DNA of 64,000 nucleotides from Enterobacter vonholyi. Lineage in GTDB: Bacteria > Pseudomonadota > Gammaproteobacteria > Enterobacterales > Enterobacteriaceae. Shown in pieces: positions 36,811 through 47,581 of this stretch (its first letter is position 1; each line of letters begins with the position of its first letter). Made by a program: the position numbers and the translations under genes. Location: positions 186,001 through 250,000 of the forward strand of contig NZ_VTUC01000004.1 of assembly GCF_008364555.1 (NCBI RefSeq), in the 5' to 3' direction. The notes beneath the pieces were generated by a model. The model saw only the letters and a program-made list of their open reading frames with translations. It was not told the DNA's origin and made no database searches.

Positions 36811-38136
36811 TTACTCCAGTTGTTTCAGGATACGGTTAACTTTATCAAAGGTTTCCTGATATTCCGCGTCGACCTGGCTGTCGGCAACAATACCGCCCCC
36901 GGCCGAACAGTAGAGATTTCCGCTGCAGGCGGTCAGCGTGCGAATGGTGATGCTGGTATCCATGGTGCCGCACAAGCTGATATAGCCGATGCTGCCGCAC
37001 CAGGCGTTGCGGCGGTGCGGTTCCAGTTCGTCGATGATTTCCATGGCGCGAATTTTGGGCGCGCCGGTGATGGAGCCGCCCGGAAACGCGGCGCGGAGCA
37101 GATCGCAGGCGGTGCGAGAGGCGGGAAGACGCGCGGTTATGGTGCTGACCAGATGATACACTGCCGGGAAAGGCTCGACGACAAACAGTTCCGGCACGCG
37201 CACGCTGCCCGGTTCGGCGACGCGGCCGATGTCGTTACGCATCAGATCCACAATCATCAGGTTCTCGGCGCGGTCTTTCGGCGAGGCGGCAAGTTTTTCC
37301 GCCTGCTGGCGATCGGCGTCGGGATCGGCAAGACGCGGCAAGGTGCCTTTAATAGGACGGGTTTGAATCGTGCCCTCGGCCAGATGAATAAATCGCTCGG
37401 GTGAAAGACTGAGTATTGCACCCTGTTCCAGACGCACAAACGCGCTAAACGGCGCCTTATTGCTGGCGTTAAGACGGGTAAACGCCTGCCACTCGTCCCC
37501 CTCATAGGTCGCCTGGAAACGCTGGGCGAGGTTAACCTGATAGCAGTCACCGCTTTGCAGGTACGCCTGAACGCGAGCGAATTTTTCGGCATACTCCGCG
37601 GCACTCATATTTGAGCGCCAGCCGGAGGTCAATGTGAACGTCTGTGCCGGTGCAGGCTGCTGCGATTGAAGCCACGCCAGACGCGCCTGCACGTCACGAT
37701 GGCTCAGCAGGGAAACCGTTTTTTTCTTGTGATCGACAATTAACGCCCAGTCATACAGCCCCACGGCCATGTCGGGCAGGGGAATATCAGCCTGCGCATG
37801 CTCGGGCAGCGCTTCGAAACGGCGACCCAGATCGTAGCCAAACAGGCCCAGCGCGCCCCCCTGAAAGGGAAGGTCGGGGTTTGGTGTGGCAGATAAGCCC
37901 AGCGCGTTAATGGCTTGCTGAAGCTGCGCCAGCGGATCGCCAGTTAAGGACAGGTCATCGGTGGTCAGCGTCTTTAGCGGATCGGCCACCAGAATGTCGA
38001 AGCGGCTGTAGGGGTGGTCCGCATGGCCGGAGTGCAGCAGCATCGCAAACGGAAGATGGCTCAGGCGGGCAAACCAGTATTCAGCGGCGTCTGTTCGCCA
38101 GGGCAGAGTAATAACAGTGGGGAAGCGCATGTTCAT
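36811..38136 (-). CDS. pabB: Aminodeoxychorismate synthase component I
   Basis: A 441-residue chorismate-using enzyme of the anthranilate-synthase I family. With the glutaminase PabA it makes 4-amino-4-deoxychorismate for folate. The chorismate-binding domain shows PIKGTLPR (the catalytic lysine), KDRAENLMIVDLMRNDIGRV and GGSITGAPK. The ATG at 38136 gives the E. coli-sized N-terminus; ATGs at 38145 and 38130 are alternatives, none with a strong ribosome site. It is divergent from yoaH. Confidence 0.95.
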   Translation of the reverse strand: MNMRFPTVITLPWRTDAAEYWFARLSHLPFAMLLHSGHADHPYSRFDILVADPLKTLTTDDLSLTGDPLAQLQQAINALGLSATPNPDLPFQGGALGLFGYDLGRRFEALPEHAQADIPLPDMAVGLYDWALIVDHKKKTVSLLSHRDVQARLAWLQSQQPAPAQTFTLTSGWRSNMSAAEYAEKFARVQAYLQSGDCYQVNLAQRFQATYEGDEWQAFTRLNASNKAPFSAFVRLEQGAILSLSPERFIHLAEGTIQTRPIKGTLPRLADPDADRQQAEKLAASPKDRAENLMIVDLMRNDIGRVAEPGSVRVPELFVVEPFPAVYHLVSTITARLPASRTACDLLRAAFPGGSITGAPKIRAMEIIDELEPHRRNAWCGSIGYISLCGTMDTSITIRTLTACSGNLYCSAGGGIVADSQVDAEYQETFDKVNRILKQLE

Positions 38137-38197
38137 GTGTGGCATACTACCGGGCAGCGTGAAATAATTAGCGCGAATAATTTAGCAGGAGTTGACG

Positions 38198-38380
38198 ATG
38201 TTTGCAGGTTTACCTTCTCTGAGCCATGAACAGCAGCAGAAAGCGGTTGAGCGAATTCAGGAACTGATGTCCCAGGGGATGAGCAGCGGACAGGCGATTT
38301 CCCAGGTGGCGGAAGAACTGCGCGCCACGCATACCGGCGAGCGGATCGTGGCGCGTTTCGAGGATGAAGATGAAGAGTAA
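38198..38380 (+). CDS. yoaH: Small conserved protein YoaH (UPF0181)
   Basis: A 60-residue acidic protein, almost identical to E. coli YoaH ([31 protein letters not shown]). Function is unknown. The ATG at 38198 has AGGAG six bases upstream. Confidence 0.95.
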
Positions 38381-38386
38381 TCGTGC

Positions 38387-38731
38387 TTAAACCGCCGCGA
38401 TAATCTTAATCTCTACCTTGTATTCCGGCTTCATCAGCGTGGCCTGTACGGTGCAGCGTACAGGCGCGTGACCCGCCACAACCCACGCATCCCAGGCTTT
38501 GTTCATTGCCGCGAAATCATCTTTGTTTGCCAGGAAAATCGTCGCATCCAGAATGCGGGATTTGTCGCTGCCCTGTTTTTCCAGCACCGCATCAATCTGC
38601 GCCAGAGTGTTAGCCGTTTGCTCGAACGCATCCGCATCCAGGTTAGCCGGTACGCCGGTGTAGTAGAGCGTCTGGTTATGGATCACCACATCAGACCAGC
38701 GGGCTTCGGCATCAATGCGCACAATTGTCAT
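38387..38731 (-). CDS. yoaB: RidA-family protein YoaB
   Basis: A 114-residue member of the YjgF/RidA family, small trimeric proteins that in some cases deaminate reactive enamines/imines. The C-terminal core APVRCTVQATL carries the arginine conserved in deaminating members. The start at 38731 (MTIVRIDAEARWSDVV) matches E. coli. It converges on yoaH and is divergent from yoaA with a 133-bp gap. Confidence 0.93.
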   Translation of the reverse strand: MTIVRIDAEARWSDVVIHNQTLYYTGVPANLDADAFEQTANTLAQIDAVLEKQGSDKSRILDATIFLANKDDFAAMNKAWDAWVVAGHAPVRCTVQATLMKPEYKVEIKIIAAV

Positions 38732-38864
38732 AAACGTTTCCTCGTTATTTTTCGTCGTCAGGCGGCAAGACTGCCATATTGTTCTCGTGTCGTCACTATT
38801 TGGGGTGGCACAGGAGAGGATGGGCTGACATAATCCCTGTGCAAAAATACAGTGAGAGAGCACC

Positions 38865-40775
38865 GTGGCAGACGATTTTTCCCCTGAAGGTCAATTAGCG
38901 CAGGCTATTCCCGGCTTCAAACCCCGTGAACCTCAGCGCCAGATGGCGCACGCCGTTGCACGCGCCATCGATAAGGCTCAGCCGCTGGTGGTCGAAGCGG
39001 GTACCGGCACGGGTAAAACCTATGCTTACCTTGCGCCAGCGCTGCGGGCGAAAAAAAAGGTGATTATCTCGACCGGTTCGAAAGCGCTGCAGGATCAGCT
39101 CTACAGCCGCGATTTGCCCACGGTGGCCAAGGCGCTGAAATACAAAGGCCGTCTGGCCCTGCTGAAGGGGCGATCCAACTATCTCTGCCTGGAACGCCTT
39201 GAGCAGCAGGCGCTGGCGGGCGGCGACTTGCCGGTGCAAACCCTCAGCGACGTCATTATCCTTCGCGCCTGGGCGAACCAGACGGAAGAGGGCGATATCA
39301 GCACCTGCGCGAGCGTGCCGGAAGACTCACCTGCCTGGCCGCTGGTGACCAGCACTAACGACAACTGCCTCGGCAGCGACTGTCCGCTGTATAAAGACTG
39401 CTTTGTAGTGAAAGCGCGCAAAACGGCGATGGATGCGGATGTGGTGGTGGTGAACCACCATCTGTTCCTCGCGGATATGGTGGTAAAGGACAGCGGCTTT
39501 GGTGAGCTGATTCCGGAGGCGGACGTGATGATCTTCGACGAAGCCCACCAGCTGCCGGATATCGCCAGCCAGTATTTCGGCCAGTCGCTCTCCAGCCGCC
39601 AGCTGCAGGATCTGGCGAAAGATTTCACCATCGCTTACCGGACCGAACTCAAAGATACCCAGCAGCTGCAGAAGTGCGCCGACCGCCTGGCGCAGAGCGC
39701 GCAGGATTTCCGTTTACAGCTCGGCGAGCCGGGCTATCGCGGCAACCTGCGCGAGCTGCTGGCGGACAAAAATATCCAGCGCGCGCTGCTGCTGCTCGAT
39801 GACGCCCTTGAACTCTGCTACGACGTGGCGAAACTGTCGCTTGGTCGTTCCGCCCTGCTGGACGCGGCCTTTGAGCGCGCCACGCTGTATCGCGGGCGGC
39901 TCAAACGGCTTAAAGAGATCAATCAGCCGGGGTACAGCTACTGGTACGAATGCACTTCGCGGCATTTCACGCTGGCGCTCACGCCGCTGACGGTGGCGGA
40001 TAAATTTAAAGAGGTGATGGCGCAAAAGCCGGGAAGCTGGATCTTCACCTCGGCAACCCTGTCGGTGAATGACGATCTGCATCACTTCACGGAACGTCTG
40101 GGCATCGAGCAGGCGGAATCCTTGCTCCTGCCCAGCCCGTTCGATTACGAGAAGCAGGCGCTGCTCTGCGTTCCCCGCAATCTGCCGCTGCCGAACCAGC
40201 CGGGTGCGGCACGCCATCTGGCCGCGATGTTAAAACCGATGATCGAGGCCAACAACGGCCGCTGTTTTATGCTCTGCACCTCTCACGCTATGATGCGCGA
40301 CCTCGCCGAGCAGTTCCGCGCCACCATGACGCTGCCGGTGCTGCTGCAGGGCGAAACCAGCAAAGGCCAGCTGCTCCAGCAGTTTGTCAGCGCCGGAAAT
40401 GCCCTGCTGGTAGCCACCAGCAGCTTCTGGGAAGGGGTGGACGTGCGCGGCGATACGCTCTCGCTGGTTATCATTGATAAGCTTCCGTTTACCTCCCCGG
40501 ACGATCCGCTGCTCAAGGCGAGGATGGAGGACTGCCGTCTGCGCGGGGGAGATCCGTTTGACGAGGTTCAGCTGCCGGATGCGGTCATTACCCTTAAGCA
40601 AGGGGTAGGGCGATTAATCCGCGACGTTACCGATCGCGGCGTGCTGGTCATCTGCGATAACCGACTGGTGATGCGCCCTTACGGAGCAACCTTCCTTGCA
40701 AGCCTGCCGCCCGCGCCGCGGACGCGGGACATAAAACGCGCGGTGCGTTTCCTGGCAAACCCAACGGCGGAGTAA
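38865..40775 (+). CDS. yoaA: DinG-family Fe-S DNA helicase YoaA
   Basis: A 636-residue superfamily 2 helicase of the XPD/DinG group that aids repair of replication damage; in E. coli it pairs with the Pol III chi subunit. Motif I is EAGTGTGKT (about residue 43). Four cysteines for an Fe-S cluster lie at ISTCAS, DNCLGSDCPLYKDC (about 146-182). The Walker B box is DEAH (near residue 225), and the C-terminal motif VI is QGVGRLIR. The start is GTG with GAGAGAG before it. Confidence 0.95.
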   Translation: MADDFSPEGQLAQAIPGFKPREPQRQMAHAVARAIDKAQPLVVEAGTGTGKTYAYLAPALRAKKKVIISTGSKALQDQLYSRDLPTVAKALKYKGRLALLKGRSNYLCLERLEQQALAGGDLPVQTLSDVIILRAWANQTEEGDISTCASVPEDSPAWPLVTSTNDNCLGSDCPLYKDCFVVKARKTAMDADVVVVNHHLFLADMVVKDSGFGELIPEADVMIFDEAHQLPDIASQYFGQSLSSRQLQDLAKDFTIAYRTELKDTQQLQKCADRLAQSAQDFRLQLGEPGYRGNLRELLADKNIQRALLLLDDALELCYDVAKLSLGRSALLDAAFERATLYRGRLKRLKEINQPGYSYWYECTSRHFTLALTPLTVADKFKEVMAQKPGSWIFTSATLSVNDDLHHFTERLGIEQAESLLLPSPFDYEKQALLCVPRNLPLPNQPGAARHLAAMLKPMIEANNGRCFMLCTSHAMMRDLAEQFRATMTLPVLLQGETSKGQLLQQFVSAGNALLVATSSFWEGVDVRGDTLSLVIIDKLPFTSPDDPLLKARMEDCRLRGGDPFDEVQLPDAVITLKQGVGRLIRDVTDRGVLVICDNRLVMRPYGATFLASLPPAPRTRDIKRAVRFLANPTAE

Positions 40776-40841
40776 TTTACCCCGGAGTATGCTAAGATGC
40801 GCGCCATTTTGTGACTGACCCTTGCGAGAGCGCGACGACTG

Positions 40842-41537
40842 ATGCGAATTCTGGCTATTGATACCGCGACAGAGGCTTGCTCTGTCGCTCTGTTGAACGA
40901 CGGTGCTGTTTCTGCTCATTTCGAAGAGTGCCCCCGGGAACACACCCAACGCATTCTGCCCCTGGTAAAAGCCATTTTAACCCAGGGCAACACCTCCTTA
41001 ACCGACCTCGACGCGCTGGCCTTTGGCCGCGGCCCCGGCAGCTTTACGGGCGTACGTATCGGGATTGGCATTGCGCAGGGCCTGGCGCTGGGCGCCGAAC
41101 TGCCGATGATCGGCGTCTCTACCCTCGCCACCATGGCGCAGGGCGCATGGCGCATGACCGGGGCAACGCGCGTTCTGGCCGCGATTGATGCCCGCATGGG
41201 CGAAGTTTACTGGGCCGAATACACCCGCGACGAGCAGGGCGTGTGGCACGGTGAAGAGACTGAAGCCGTGCTTAAGCCGGAAGCGGTCACTGAAAGACTG
41301 CAACAGCTTTCAGGCGAGTGGGCGACCGTCGGCACCGGCTGGCCGGCGTGGCCAGACATGGCGAACGACACCGGGTTGACGCTGGTGGACGGCAACATGC
41401 TGCTGCCTGCTGCGGAAGATATGCTTCCGATTGCCTGCCAGCTGCTCGCAGCAGGCAAAACCGTGGCCGTTGAACACGCGGAGCCGGTTTATTTGCGAAA
41501 CACCGTTGCGTGGAAGAAACTTCCGGGCCGCGAGTGA
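40842..41537 (+). CDS. tsaB: tRNA t6A synthesis protein TsaB
   Basis: A 231-residue ASKHA-fold protein (YeaZ) which, with TsaD, TsaE and TsaC, makes threonylcarbamoyladenosine at position 37 of ANN-decoding tRNAs. Visible are [16 protein letters not shown] at the N-terminus and [13 protein letters not shown] (about 66-78). The next gene, yeaY, follows by 37 bp. Confidence 0.96.
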   Translation: MRILAIDTATEACSVALLNDGAVSAHFEECPREHTQRILPLVKAILTQGNTSLTDLDALAFGRGPGSFTGVRIGIGIAQGLALGAELPMIGVSTLATMAQGAWRMTGATRVLAAIDARMGEVYWAEYTRDEQGVWHGEETEAVLKPEAVTERLQQLSGEWATVGTGWPAWPDMANDTGLTLVDGNMLLPAAEDMLPIACQLLAAGKTVAVEHAEPVYLRNTVAWKKLPGRE

Positions 41538-41574
41538 ATCTCAGTAACAGGAACTGAGAAAAAGGAGTCGCATC

Positions 41575-42156
41575 ATGGCGGTCCAGACTAAAGTAGTACG
41601 CCTTATTATGGCAGGCGCAGTTGCCATAGCACTGAGCGGATGCGTTTCCGTTCCTGATGCGATTAAGGGCACCAGCCCGACGCCACAGCAGGATCTGGTT
41701 CGGGTGATGAATGCCCCTGAGCTGTACGTCGGCCAGGAAGCGCGCTTTGGCGGTAAGGTGATAGACGTACAAAACCAGCAGGGGAAAACCCGCCTCGAGA
41801 TCGCAACCGTTCCGCTGGACAGCGGCGCGCGGCCTGTACTGGGTGAGGCCTCTCGCGGGCGTATCTACGCGGACGTGAGTGGTTTCCTCGATCCTGTCGA
41901 TTTTCGCGGACAACTGGTCACCGTCGTCGGGCCGATTACCGGCGCCGTGCAGGGTAAAATCGGCAGCACGCCGTATAAATTTATGACCATGCAGGTCAAC
42001 GGGTATAAGCGCTGGCGGTTAGCACAGCAGGTGATCATGCCGCCTCAGCCGATCGATCCGTGGATGTGGGGTCCGCATCCTTATCGTTACGGCTACCCGG
42101 GCTGGGGTTGGTATAACCCGGGACCTGCACAGGTACAGACGATCGTTACTGAGTAA
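41575..42156 (+). CDS. yeaY: Slp-family outer-membrane lipoprotein YeaY
   Basis: A 193-residue lipoprotein. A signal peptide ends in the lipobox ALSGC, with the acylated cysteine at residue 23. A Slp domain follows, and then a Pro/Trp/Tyr-rich tail ([19 protein letters not shown]). Ser-after-Cys rules are satisfied by Val at +2, favouring outer-membrane sorting. In E. coli it belongs to the sigma-E regulon; I see no clear sigma-E promoter directly upstream. A strong terminator follows. Confidence 0.92.
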   Translation: MAVQTKVVRLIMAGAVAIALSGCVSVPDAIKGTSPTPQQDLVRVMNAPELYVGQEARFGGKVIDVQNQQGKTRLEIATVPLDSGARPVLGEASRGRIYADVSGFLDPVDFRGQLVTVVGPITGAVQGKIGSTPYKFMTMQVNGYKRWRLAQQVIMPPQPIDPWMWGPHPYRYGYPGWGWYNPGPAQVQTIVTE

Positions 42157-42176
42157 CTTACTGTTATTGCTAGAAA

Positions 42177-42211
42177 AGAGACAGCGGCTCAGCCGCTGTC
42201 TCTGTTTTTTT
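42177..42211 (+). terminator. Terminator after yeaY
   Basis: A 13-bp perfect stem AGAGACAGCGGCT/AGCCGCTGTCTCT with a single-base loop, then a T7 run. Confidence 0.93.
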
Positions 42212-42271
42212 ACGGATAAAACGAAAAAAAAGAGTGACGCGCTTCGCAACCTTAAATCTGAACAATTAATA

Positions 42272-42288
42272 AACTGGTACGCTGAGTT
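42272..42288 (+). promoter_or_regulatory. FadR operator over the fadD promoter
   Basis: AACTGGTACGCTGAGTT closely matches the FadR consensus (CTGGT...) and the known fadD operator of E. coli. It sits just before a perfect -10 TATAAT at 42291-42296, so bound FadR would block RNA polymerase; long-chain acyl-CoA releases it. Confidence 0.85.
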
Positions 42289-42359
42289 AATATAATGTTA
42301 ACAAACTGTTTATTATCGGGGTTGTGATGACGACGAACACTCATTTCAGAGGTGATGCA

Positions 42360-44045
42360 TTGAAGAAGGTTTGGCTTAACCGTTATCCCGCAGATGTTCC
42401 TGCTGAGATCAATCCTGACCGTTATCAATCCCTGGTGGAATTATTTGAGCACTCGGTAAGGCGCTACGCGGACCAGCCCGCATTCGTGAATATGGGCGAG
42501 GTCATGACGTTCCGTAAGCTTGAAGAGCGTAGCCGGGCGTTTGCGGCGTATCTTCAGGAAGGGCTGGGGCTGCAAAAAGGGGACCGCGTCGCGCTGATGA
42601 TGCCAAACCTGCTGCAATACCCGGTGGCGTTGTTCGGTATCCTGCGAGCCGGGATGATTGTCGTCAACGTCAACCCGCTGTACACCCCGCGCGAGCTTGA
42701 GCATCAGCTGAACGACAGCGGCGCGGTTGCGATTGTCATTGTGTCTAACTTTGCCCATACGCTGGAAAAAGTGGTCGACAAAACCCAGGTGAAACACGTC
42801 ATCCTGACGCGCATGGGTGACCAGCTCTCTACCGCCAAAGGCACGCTGGTTAACTTTGTCGTCAAATACGTCAAGCGTCTGGTGCCAAAATACCACCTGC
42901 CGGACGCTATCTCCTTCCGCAGGGCGCTGCATGCGGGCTATCGTATGCAGTACGTCAAGCCGGAAGTGGTCTCAGAAGATCTCGCCTTCCTGCAGTATAC
43001 CGGTGGCACCACCGGCGTGGCGAAAGGCGCTATGTTGACCCACCGCAACATGCTGGCGAACCTTGAGCAGGTCAACGCAACCTACGGGCCGCTGCTGCAT
43101 CCAGGCAAAGAGCTGGTCATTACGGCGCTGCCGCTGTACCACATTTTCGCACTGACCATGAACTGCCTGCTGTTTATTGAGCTGGGCGGTCAAAACGTGC
43201 TGATCACCAACCCGCGCGATATTCCAGGGCTGGTGAAAGAGCTGGCGAAATACCCGTTCACCGCCATGACCGGGGTAAATACTCTGTTCAACGCGCTGCT
43301 TAATAACAAAGAGTTCCAGCAGCTGGATTTTTCCACGCTGCACCTCTCTGCGGGCGGCGGCATGCCGGTCCAGCAGGCGGTTGCCGAGCGCTGGGTGAAG
43401 CTCACCGGTCAGTATCTGCTGGAGGGCTATGGCCTGACGGAATGCGCGCCGCTGGTCAGCGTTAACCCGCATGATATCGACTATCACAGCGGAAGCATTG
43501 GTCTGCCCGTTCCTTCCACTGAAGCGAAACTGGTCGATGATAACGATAATGAAGTTGCGCCGGGTGAGCCGGGTGAGCTGTGCGTCAAAGGTCCGCAGGT
43601 GATGCTGGGCTACTGGCAGCGTCCCGACGCGACCGACGAAATCATCAAAGACGGCTGGCTGCATACCGGTGACATCGCGGTGATGGATGAGGAAGGCTTC
43701 CTGCGTATTGTCGATCGCAAGAAAGATATGATTCTGGTCTCCGGCTTCAACGTCTATCCGAATGAGATCGAAGACGTGGTTATGCAGCACAGCGGCGTAC
43801 TCGAAGTGGCAGCGGTCGGCGTGCCTTCCGGCAGCAGTGGTGAAGCGGTGAAGATATTTGTGGTCAAGAAAGATCCTTCTCTCACCGAGGAAGCGCTGAT
43901 AACGTTTTGTCGTCGTCAGCTGACGGGCTATAAAGTGCCGAAGCTGGTGGAATTCCGCGACGAGCTGCCGAAATCCAACGTCGGGAAGATATTACGACGA
44001 GAATTACGTGACGAAGCCCGTGCCAAAGTAGACAATAAGGCCTGA
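42360..44045 (+). CDS. fadD: Long-chain fatty-acid-CoA ligase FadD
   Basis: A 561-residue acyl-CoA synthetase of the AMP-forming family, which activates fatty acids at the inner membrane for uptake and beta-oxidation. The AMP-binding motif [12 protein letters not shown] is near residue 213. The acyl-CoA synthetase signature [10 protein letters not shown] is near 434, and the C-terminal lysine region is [10 protein letters not shown]. The start is TTG at 42360, preceded by AGAGGTG, as in E. coli; an in-frame ATG 36 bp upstream adds a non-conserved stretch. It is controlled by the FadR operator upstream. Confidence 0.96.
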   Translation: MKKVWLNRYPADVPAEINPDRYQSLVELFEHSVRRYADQPAFVNMGEVMTFRKLEERSRAFAAYLQEGLGLQKGDRVALMMPNLLQYPVALFGILRAGMIVVNVNPLYTPRELEHQLNDSGAVAIVIVSNFAHTLEKVVDKTQVKHVILTRMGDQLSTAKGTLVNFVVKYVKRLVPKYHLPDAISFRRALHAGYRMQYVKPEVVSEDLAFLQYTGGTTGVAKGAMLTHRNMLANLEQVNATYGPLLHPGKELVITALPLYHIFALTMNCLLFIELGGQNVLITNPRDIPGLVKELAKYPFTAMTGVNTLFNALLNNKEFQQLDFSTLHLSAGGGMPVQQAVAERWVKLTGQYLLEGYGLTECAPLVSVNPHDIDYHSGSIGLPVPSTEAKLVDDNDNEVAPGEPGELCVKGPQVMLGYWQRPDATDEIIKDGWLHTGDIAVMDEEGFLRIVDRKKDMILVSGFNVYPNEIEDVVMQHSGVLEVAAVGVPSGSSGEAVKIFVVKKDPSLTEEALITFCRRQLTGYKVPKLVEFRDELPKSNVGKILRRELRDEARAKVDNKA

Positions 44046-44065
44046 GCTTCACGTTAATCGTCCAG

Positions 44066-44090
44066 ACGCCGGTTAAGCCGGCGTTTTTTA
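44066..44090 (+). terminator. Terminator after fadD
   Basis: A perfect 7-bp stem ACGCCGG/CCGGCGT with a TTAAG loop and a six-T run. The rnd gene starts 27 bp later. Confidence 0.88.
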
Positions 44091-44116
44091 TGGGCGCAAA
44101 CAAAAGAGAATCCGAT

Positions 44117-45244
44117 TTGAATTACCAGATGATCACGACCAACGACGAGCTGGCTTCGCTGTGCGAAGTGACGCGCGACTTTCCTGCCATTGCCCTGGAT
44201 ACCGAGTTTGTCCGTACCCGAACCTATTATCCGCAGCTGGGTTTGATTCAGATGTACGACGGTAAACACGTGTCGCTGATCGACCCTCTCGGCATTACCG
44301 ACTGGACGCCGATGCGCGATCTGCTGCTCGATACCGCCGTGACGAAATACCTGCACGCGGGCAGTGAAGATCTGGAAGTCTTTCTGAACACCTTTGGCAT
44401 CATGCCTCAGCCGCTGATTGATACGCAGATCCTCGCGGCGTTCAGCGGTCGTCCGCTGTCGTGGGGTTTTGCCGCCATGGTGGAGGAGTATACGGGCCTG
44501 ACGCTGGATAAGAGTGAATCCCGCACCGACTGGCTGGCGCGTCCGCTAACCGCACGCCAGCTGGAATATGCGGTGGCAGACGTGTTTTACCTGCTGCCGA
44601 TCGCCGGACAGCTGATGAAAGAGGCGGAAGCCTCCGGATGGCTCGCTGCTGCGCTGGACGAGTGCCGAATGACCCAGCAGCGCCGTCAGGAAGTGGTGGA
44701 TCCGAAAGAGGCCTGGCGCGACATCAGCAACGCCTGGCAGCTGCGAACGCGTCAGCTGGCATGCCTGCAGTTGCTGGCAGACTGGCGCTTGCGTAAAGCA
44801 CGCGAGCGCGACCTGGCCGTTAACTTTGTGGTTCGCGAAGAGCATCTCTGGGCGGTGGCGCGCTATATGCCGGGCAGCCTCGGCGAGCTTGACAGCATTG
44901 GGCTTTCAGGCAGCGAGATCCGTTTCCACGGTAAAACCCTGCTGGCGCTGGTCGCAAAAGCGCAGGAGCTGCCGGAAGATGCGCTGCCGGAACCGCTGCT
45001 GAACCTGATGGACATGCCGGGCTATCGCAAGGCTTTCAAGGACATCAAAGCGCTGGTGCAGGCAGTTGCAACCGAAAGCAAACTGAGCGCGGAACTGCTC
45101 GCCTCACGTCGTCAGATTAACCAGCTGCTGAACTGGCACTGGAAGTTGAAGCCGCAGAATGGCGTGCCGGAAATGATGGCGGGATGGCGCGGGGAATTGA
45201 TGGCCGATCGCCTGAATACGCTGCTGGAAGGCTATCCTCGATAA
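44117..45244 (+). CDS. rnd: Ribonuclease D
   Basis: A 375-residue 3'-5' exoribonuclease of the DEDDy group that trims tRNA and other stable RNA precursors. The catalytic residues are visible in ALDTEFVRT, HAGSEDLEV and the YAVADVFYL motif. Two HRDC domains follow (about residues 210-290 and 295-375). The start is TTG at 44117, as in E. coli, and a GAGAA site is just before it; a longer frame from 44090 overlaps the fadD terminator. Confidence 0.95.
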   Translation: MNYQMITTNDELASLCEVTRDFPAIALDTEFVRTRTYYPQLGLIQMYDGKHVSLIDPLGITDWTPMRDLLLDTAVTKYLHAGSEDLEVFLNTFGIMPQPLIDTQILAAFSGRPLSWGFAAMVEEYTGLTLDKSESRTDWLARPLTARQLEYAVADVFYLLPIAGQLMKEAEASGWLAAALDECRMTQQRRQEVVDPKEAWRDISNAWQLRTRQLACLQLLADWRLRKARERDLAVNFVVREEHLWAVARYMPGSLGELDSIGLSGSEIRFHGKTLLALVAKAQELPEDALPEPLLNLMDMPGYRKAFKDIKALVQAVATESKLSAELLASRRQINQLLNWHWKLKPQNGVPEMMAGWRGELMADRLNTLLEGYPR

Positions 45245-45275
45245 AAAATATGCCGGGTGATAAACCCGGCATATT
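45243..45275 (-). terminator. Terminator after minCDE (also faces rnd)
   Basis: Stem AATATGCCGGGT/ACCCGGCATATT with a GATAA loop. On the minus strand it is followed by six U's, serving minE. Confidence 0.82.
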
Positions 45276-45304
45276 CCCCCGGTGGCGCTGCGCTTACCGG
45301 GGCT
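45275..45304. repeat. REP-like palindromic element between rnd and minE
   Basis: The stem CCCCGGT/ACCGGGG with the GGCGCTGCGCTT loop has the shape of an enterobacterial REP unit. It lies in the gap between convergent genes. Confidence 0.75.
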
Positions 45305-45318
45305 ATGAAATCACAAAC

Positions 45319-45588
45319 CTACGGACGCGACTCTTCCGCTTCCGGGAGCGTCACGTTCAGCTCCAGAATCGAAATATCCCCGTCTTTTTGTTCCAGCTGT
45401 ACCGTCACCATCTCCGGGTCAATCTGCACGTACTTACAGATCACTTCCAGGATGTCCTTGCGCAGCTGCGGCAGGTAGTGAGGCTCGGCGTCGCTACGAC
45501 GACGCTCCGCAACGATAATTTGCAGACGTTCTTTTGCGATGTTGGCGGTGTTCTTTTTCCGCGAGAGAAAAAAGTCCAGTAATGCCAT
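45319..45588 (-). CDS. minE: Min-system topology factor MinE
   Basis: An 89-residue peptide that drives pole-to-pole oscillation of MinD and confines MinC to the poles. The N-terminal [22 protein letters not shown] holds the membrane-targeting and anti-MinCD region; the C-terminal part gives topological specificity. It follows minD by 3 bp. Confidence 0.97.
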   Translation of the reverse strand: MALLDFFLSRKKNTANIAKERLQIIVAERRRSDAEPHYLPQLRKDILEVICKYVQIDPEMVTVQLEQKDGDISILELNVTLPEAEESRP

Positions 45589-45591
45589 AAC

Positions 45592-46404
45592 TTATCCTCC
45601 GAACAGGCGTTTGAGGAAACCTTTCTTCTCTTCTTCAATGAAGCGGAAAGGACGTTCTTCTCCCAGCAGACGGTCAACGGTATCGGCGTAAGCTTTACCT
45701 GCATCTGCCATTGTATCAAGGATCACTGGCTCGCCCTGGTTAGAGGCGCGTAACACGGACTGATCTTCCGGGATAACGCCGACCAGCTTAATGCGCAGGA
45801 TCTCAAGCACGTCTTCCATGCTCAGCATGTCACCTTTGTTCACGCGGCCCGGATTGTAGCGGGTGAGCAGCAGGTGTTCTTTAATCGGGTCTTCGCCATT
45901 TTCCGCACGACGGGATTTAGAGGCGAGGATCCCCAGAATGCGGTCTGAGTCACGCACGGATGAAACTTCAGGGTTGGTGGTGATGATCGCTTCATCAGCG
46001 AAGTAGAGCGCCATCAGGGCACCGGTTTCGATGCCGGCAGGGGAGTCGCAGACGATGAAGTCGAAATCCATTTTTTTCAGATCGTCGAGCACCTTTTCCA
46101 CCCCTTCACGGGTCAGGGCGTCTTTGTCACGCGTCTGAGATGCCGGGAGAATGTAGAGGTTCTCGGTGCGCTTGTCTTTAATCATCGCCTGGTTCAGCGT
46201 GGCATCGCCCTGAATGACGTTCACAAAGTCATACACGACGCGACGCTCACATCCCATGATGAGGTCGAGGTTACGCAGACCGATATCGAAGTCGATAACG
46301 ATGGTTTTCTTTCCCTTCTGGGCCAAACCAGTAGCGATGGCCGCGCTGGAGGTGGTCTTGCCAACGCCTCCTTTACCCGAAGTAACAACAATAATGCGTG
46401 CCAT
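45592..46404 (-). CDS. minD: Septum-site ATPase MinD
   Basis: A 270-residue membrane-associated ATPase of the ParA/MinD group. The deviant Walker A GKGGVGKTT (Lys11, Lys16) is at residues 10-18. The C-terminal amphipathic membrane helix EEEKKGFLKRLFGG is intact. It recruits MinC to the membrane and is released by MinE. It follows minC after 23 bp. Confidence 0.98.
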   Translation of the reverse strand: MARIIVVTSGKGGVGKTTSSAAIATGLAQKGKKTIVIDFDIGLRNLDLIMGCERRVVYDFVNVIQGDATLNQAMIKDKRTENLYILPASQTRDKDALTREGVEKVLDDLKKMDFDFIVCDSPAGIETGALMALYFADEAIITTNPEVSSVRDSDRILGILASKSRRAENGEDPIKEHLLLTRYNPGRVNKGDMLSMEDVLEILRIKLVGVIPEDQSVLRASNQGEPVILDTMADAGKAYADTVDRLLGEERPFRFIEEEKKGFLKRLFGG

Positions 46405-46427
46405 AGAAATTCCTTGTTAAAAAGGGA

Positions 46428-47240
<813 letters not shown>

Positions 47241-47258
47241 TTAATTCAGAGTAAAAAC

Positions 47259-47534
47259 ATGTTTTGTGTGATCTACAGAAGTACAAGCCGTGACCAGACC
47301 TATCTTTATGTCGAAAAGAAAGACGATTTTTCACGCGTGCCTGAAGAATTAATGAAGAACTTTGGCCGACCACAGCTGGCTATGCTGCTGCCGCTTGATG
47401 GTCGTAAGAAACTGATTAATGCCGATCTGGATAAAGTGAAAACGGCCTTAGCCGAGCAGGGCTATTATTTACAGCTTCCACCGCCACCCGAGAATTTATT
47501 AAAACAGCATCTTGAGGCGAACGGTAAAAAATAG
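47259..47534 (+). CDS. ycgL: YcgL domain protein
   Basis: A 91-residue small conserved protein ([31 protein letters not shown]) of unknown biochemical role. It is divergent from minC, and the ATG has GTAAAA rather than a strong ribosome site. A longer E. coli version has 17 extra N-terminal residues that are not needed here. Confidence 0.92.
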   Translation: MFCVIYRSTSRDQTYLYVEKKDDFSRVPEELMKNFGRPQLAMLLPLDGRKKLINADLDKVKTALAEQGYYLQLPPPPENLLKQHLEANGKK

Positions 47535-47581
47535 TCTCAACTGTTTTTGGGCACAACACATCAACCGTTTAGGGGTCGACC

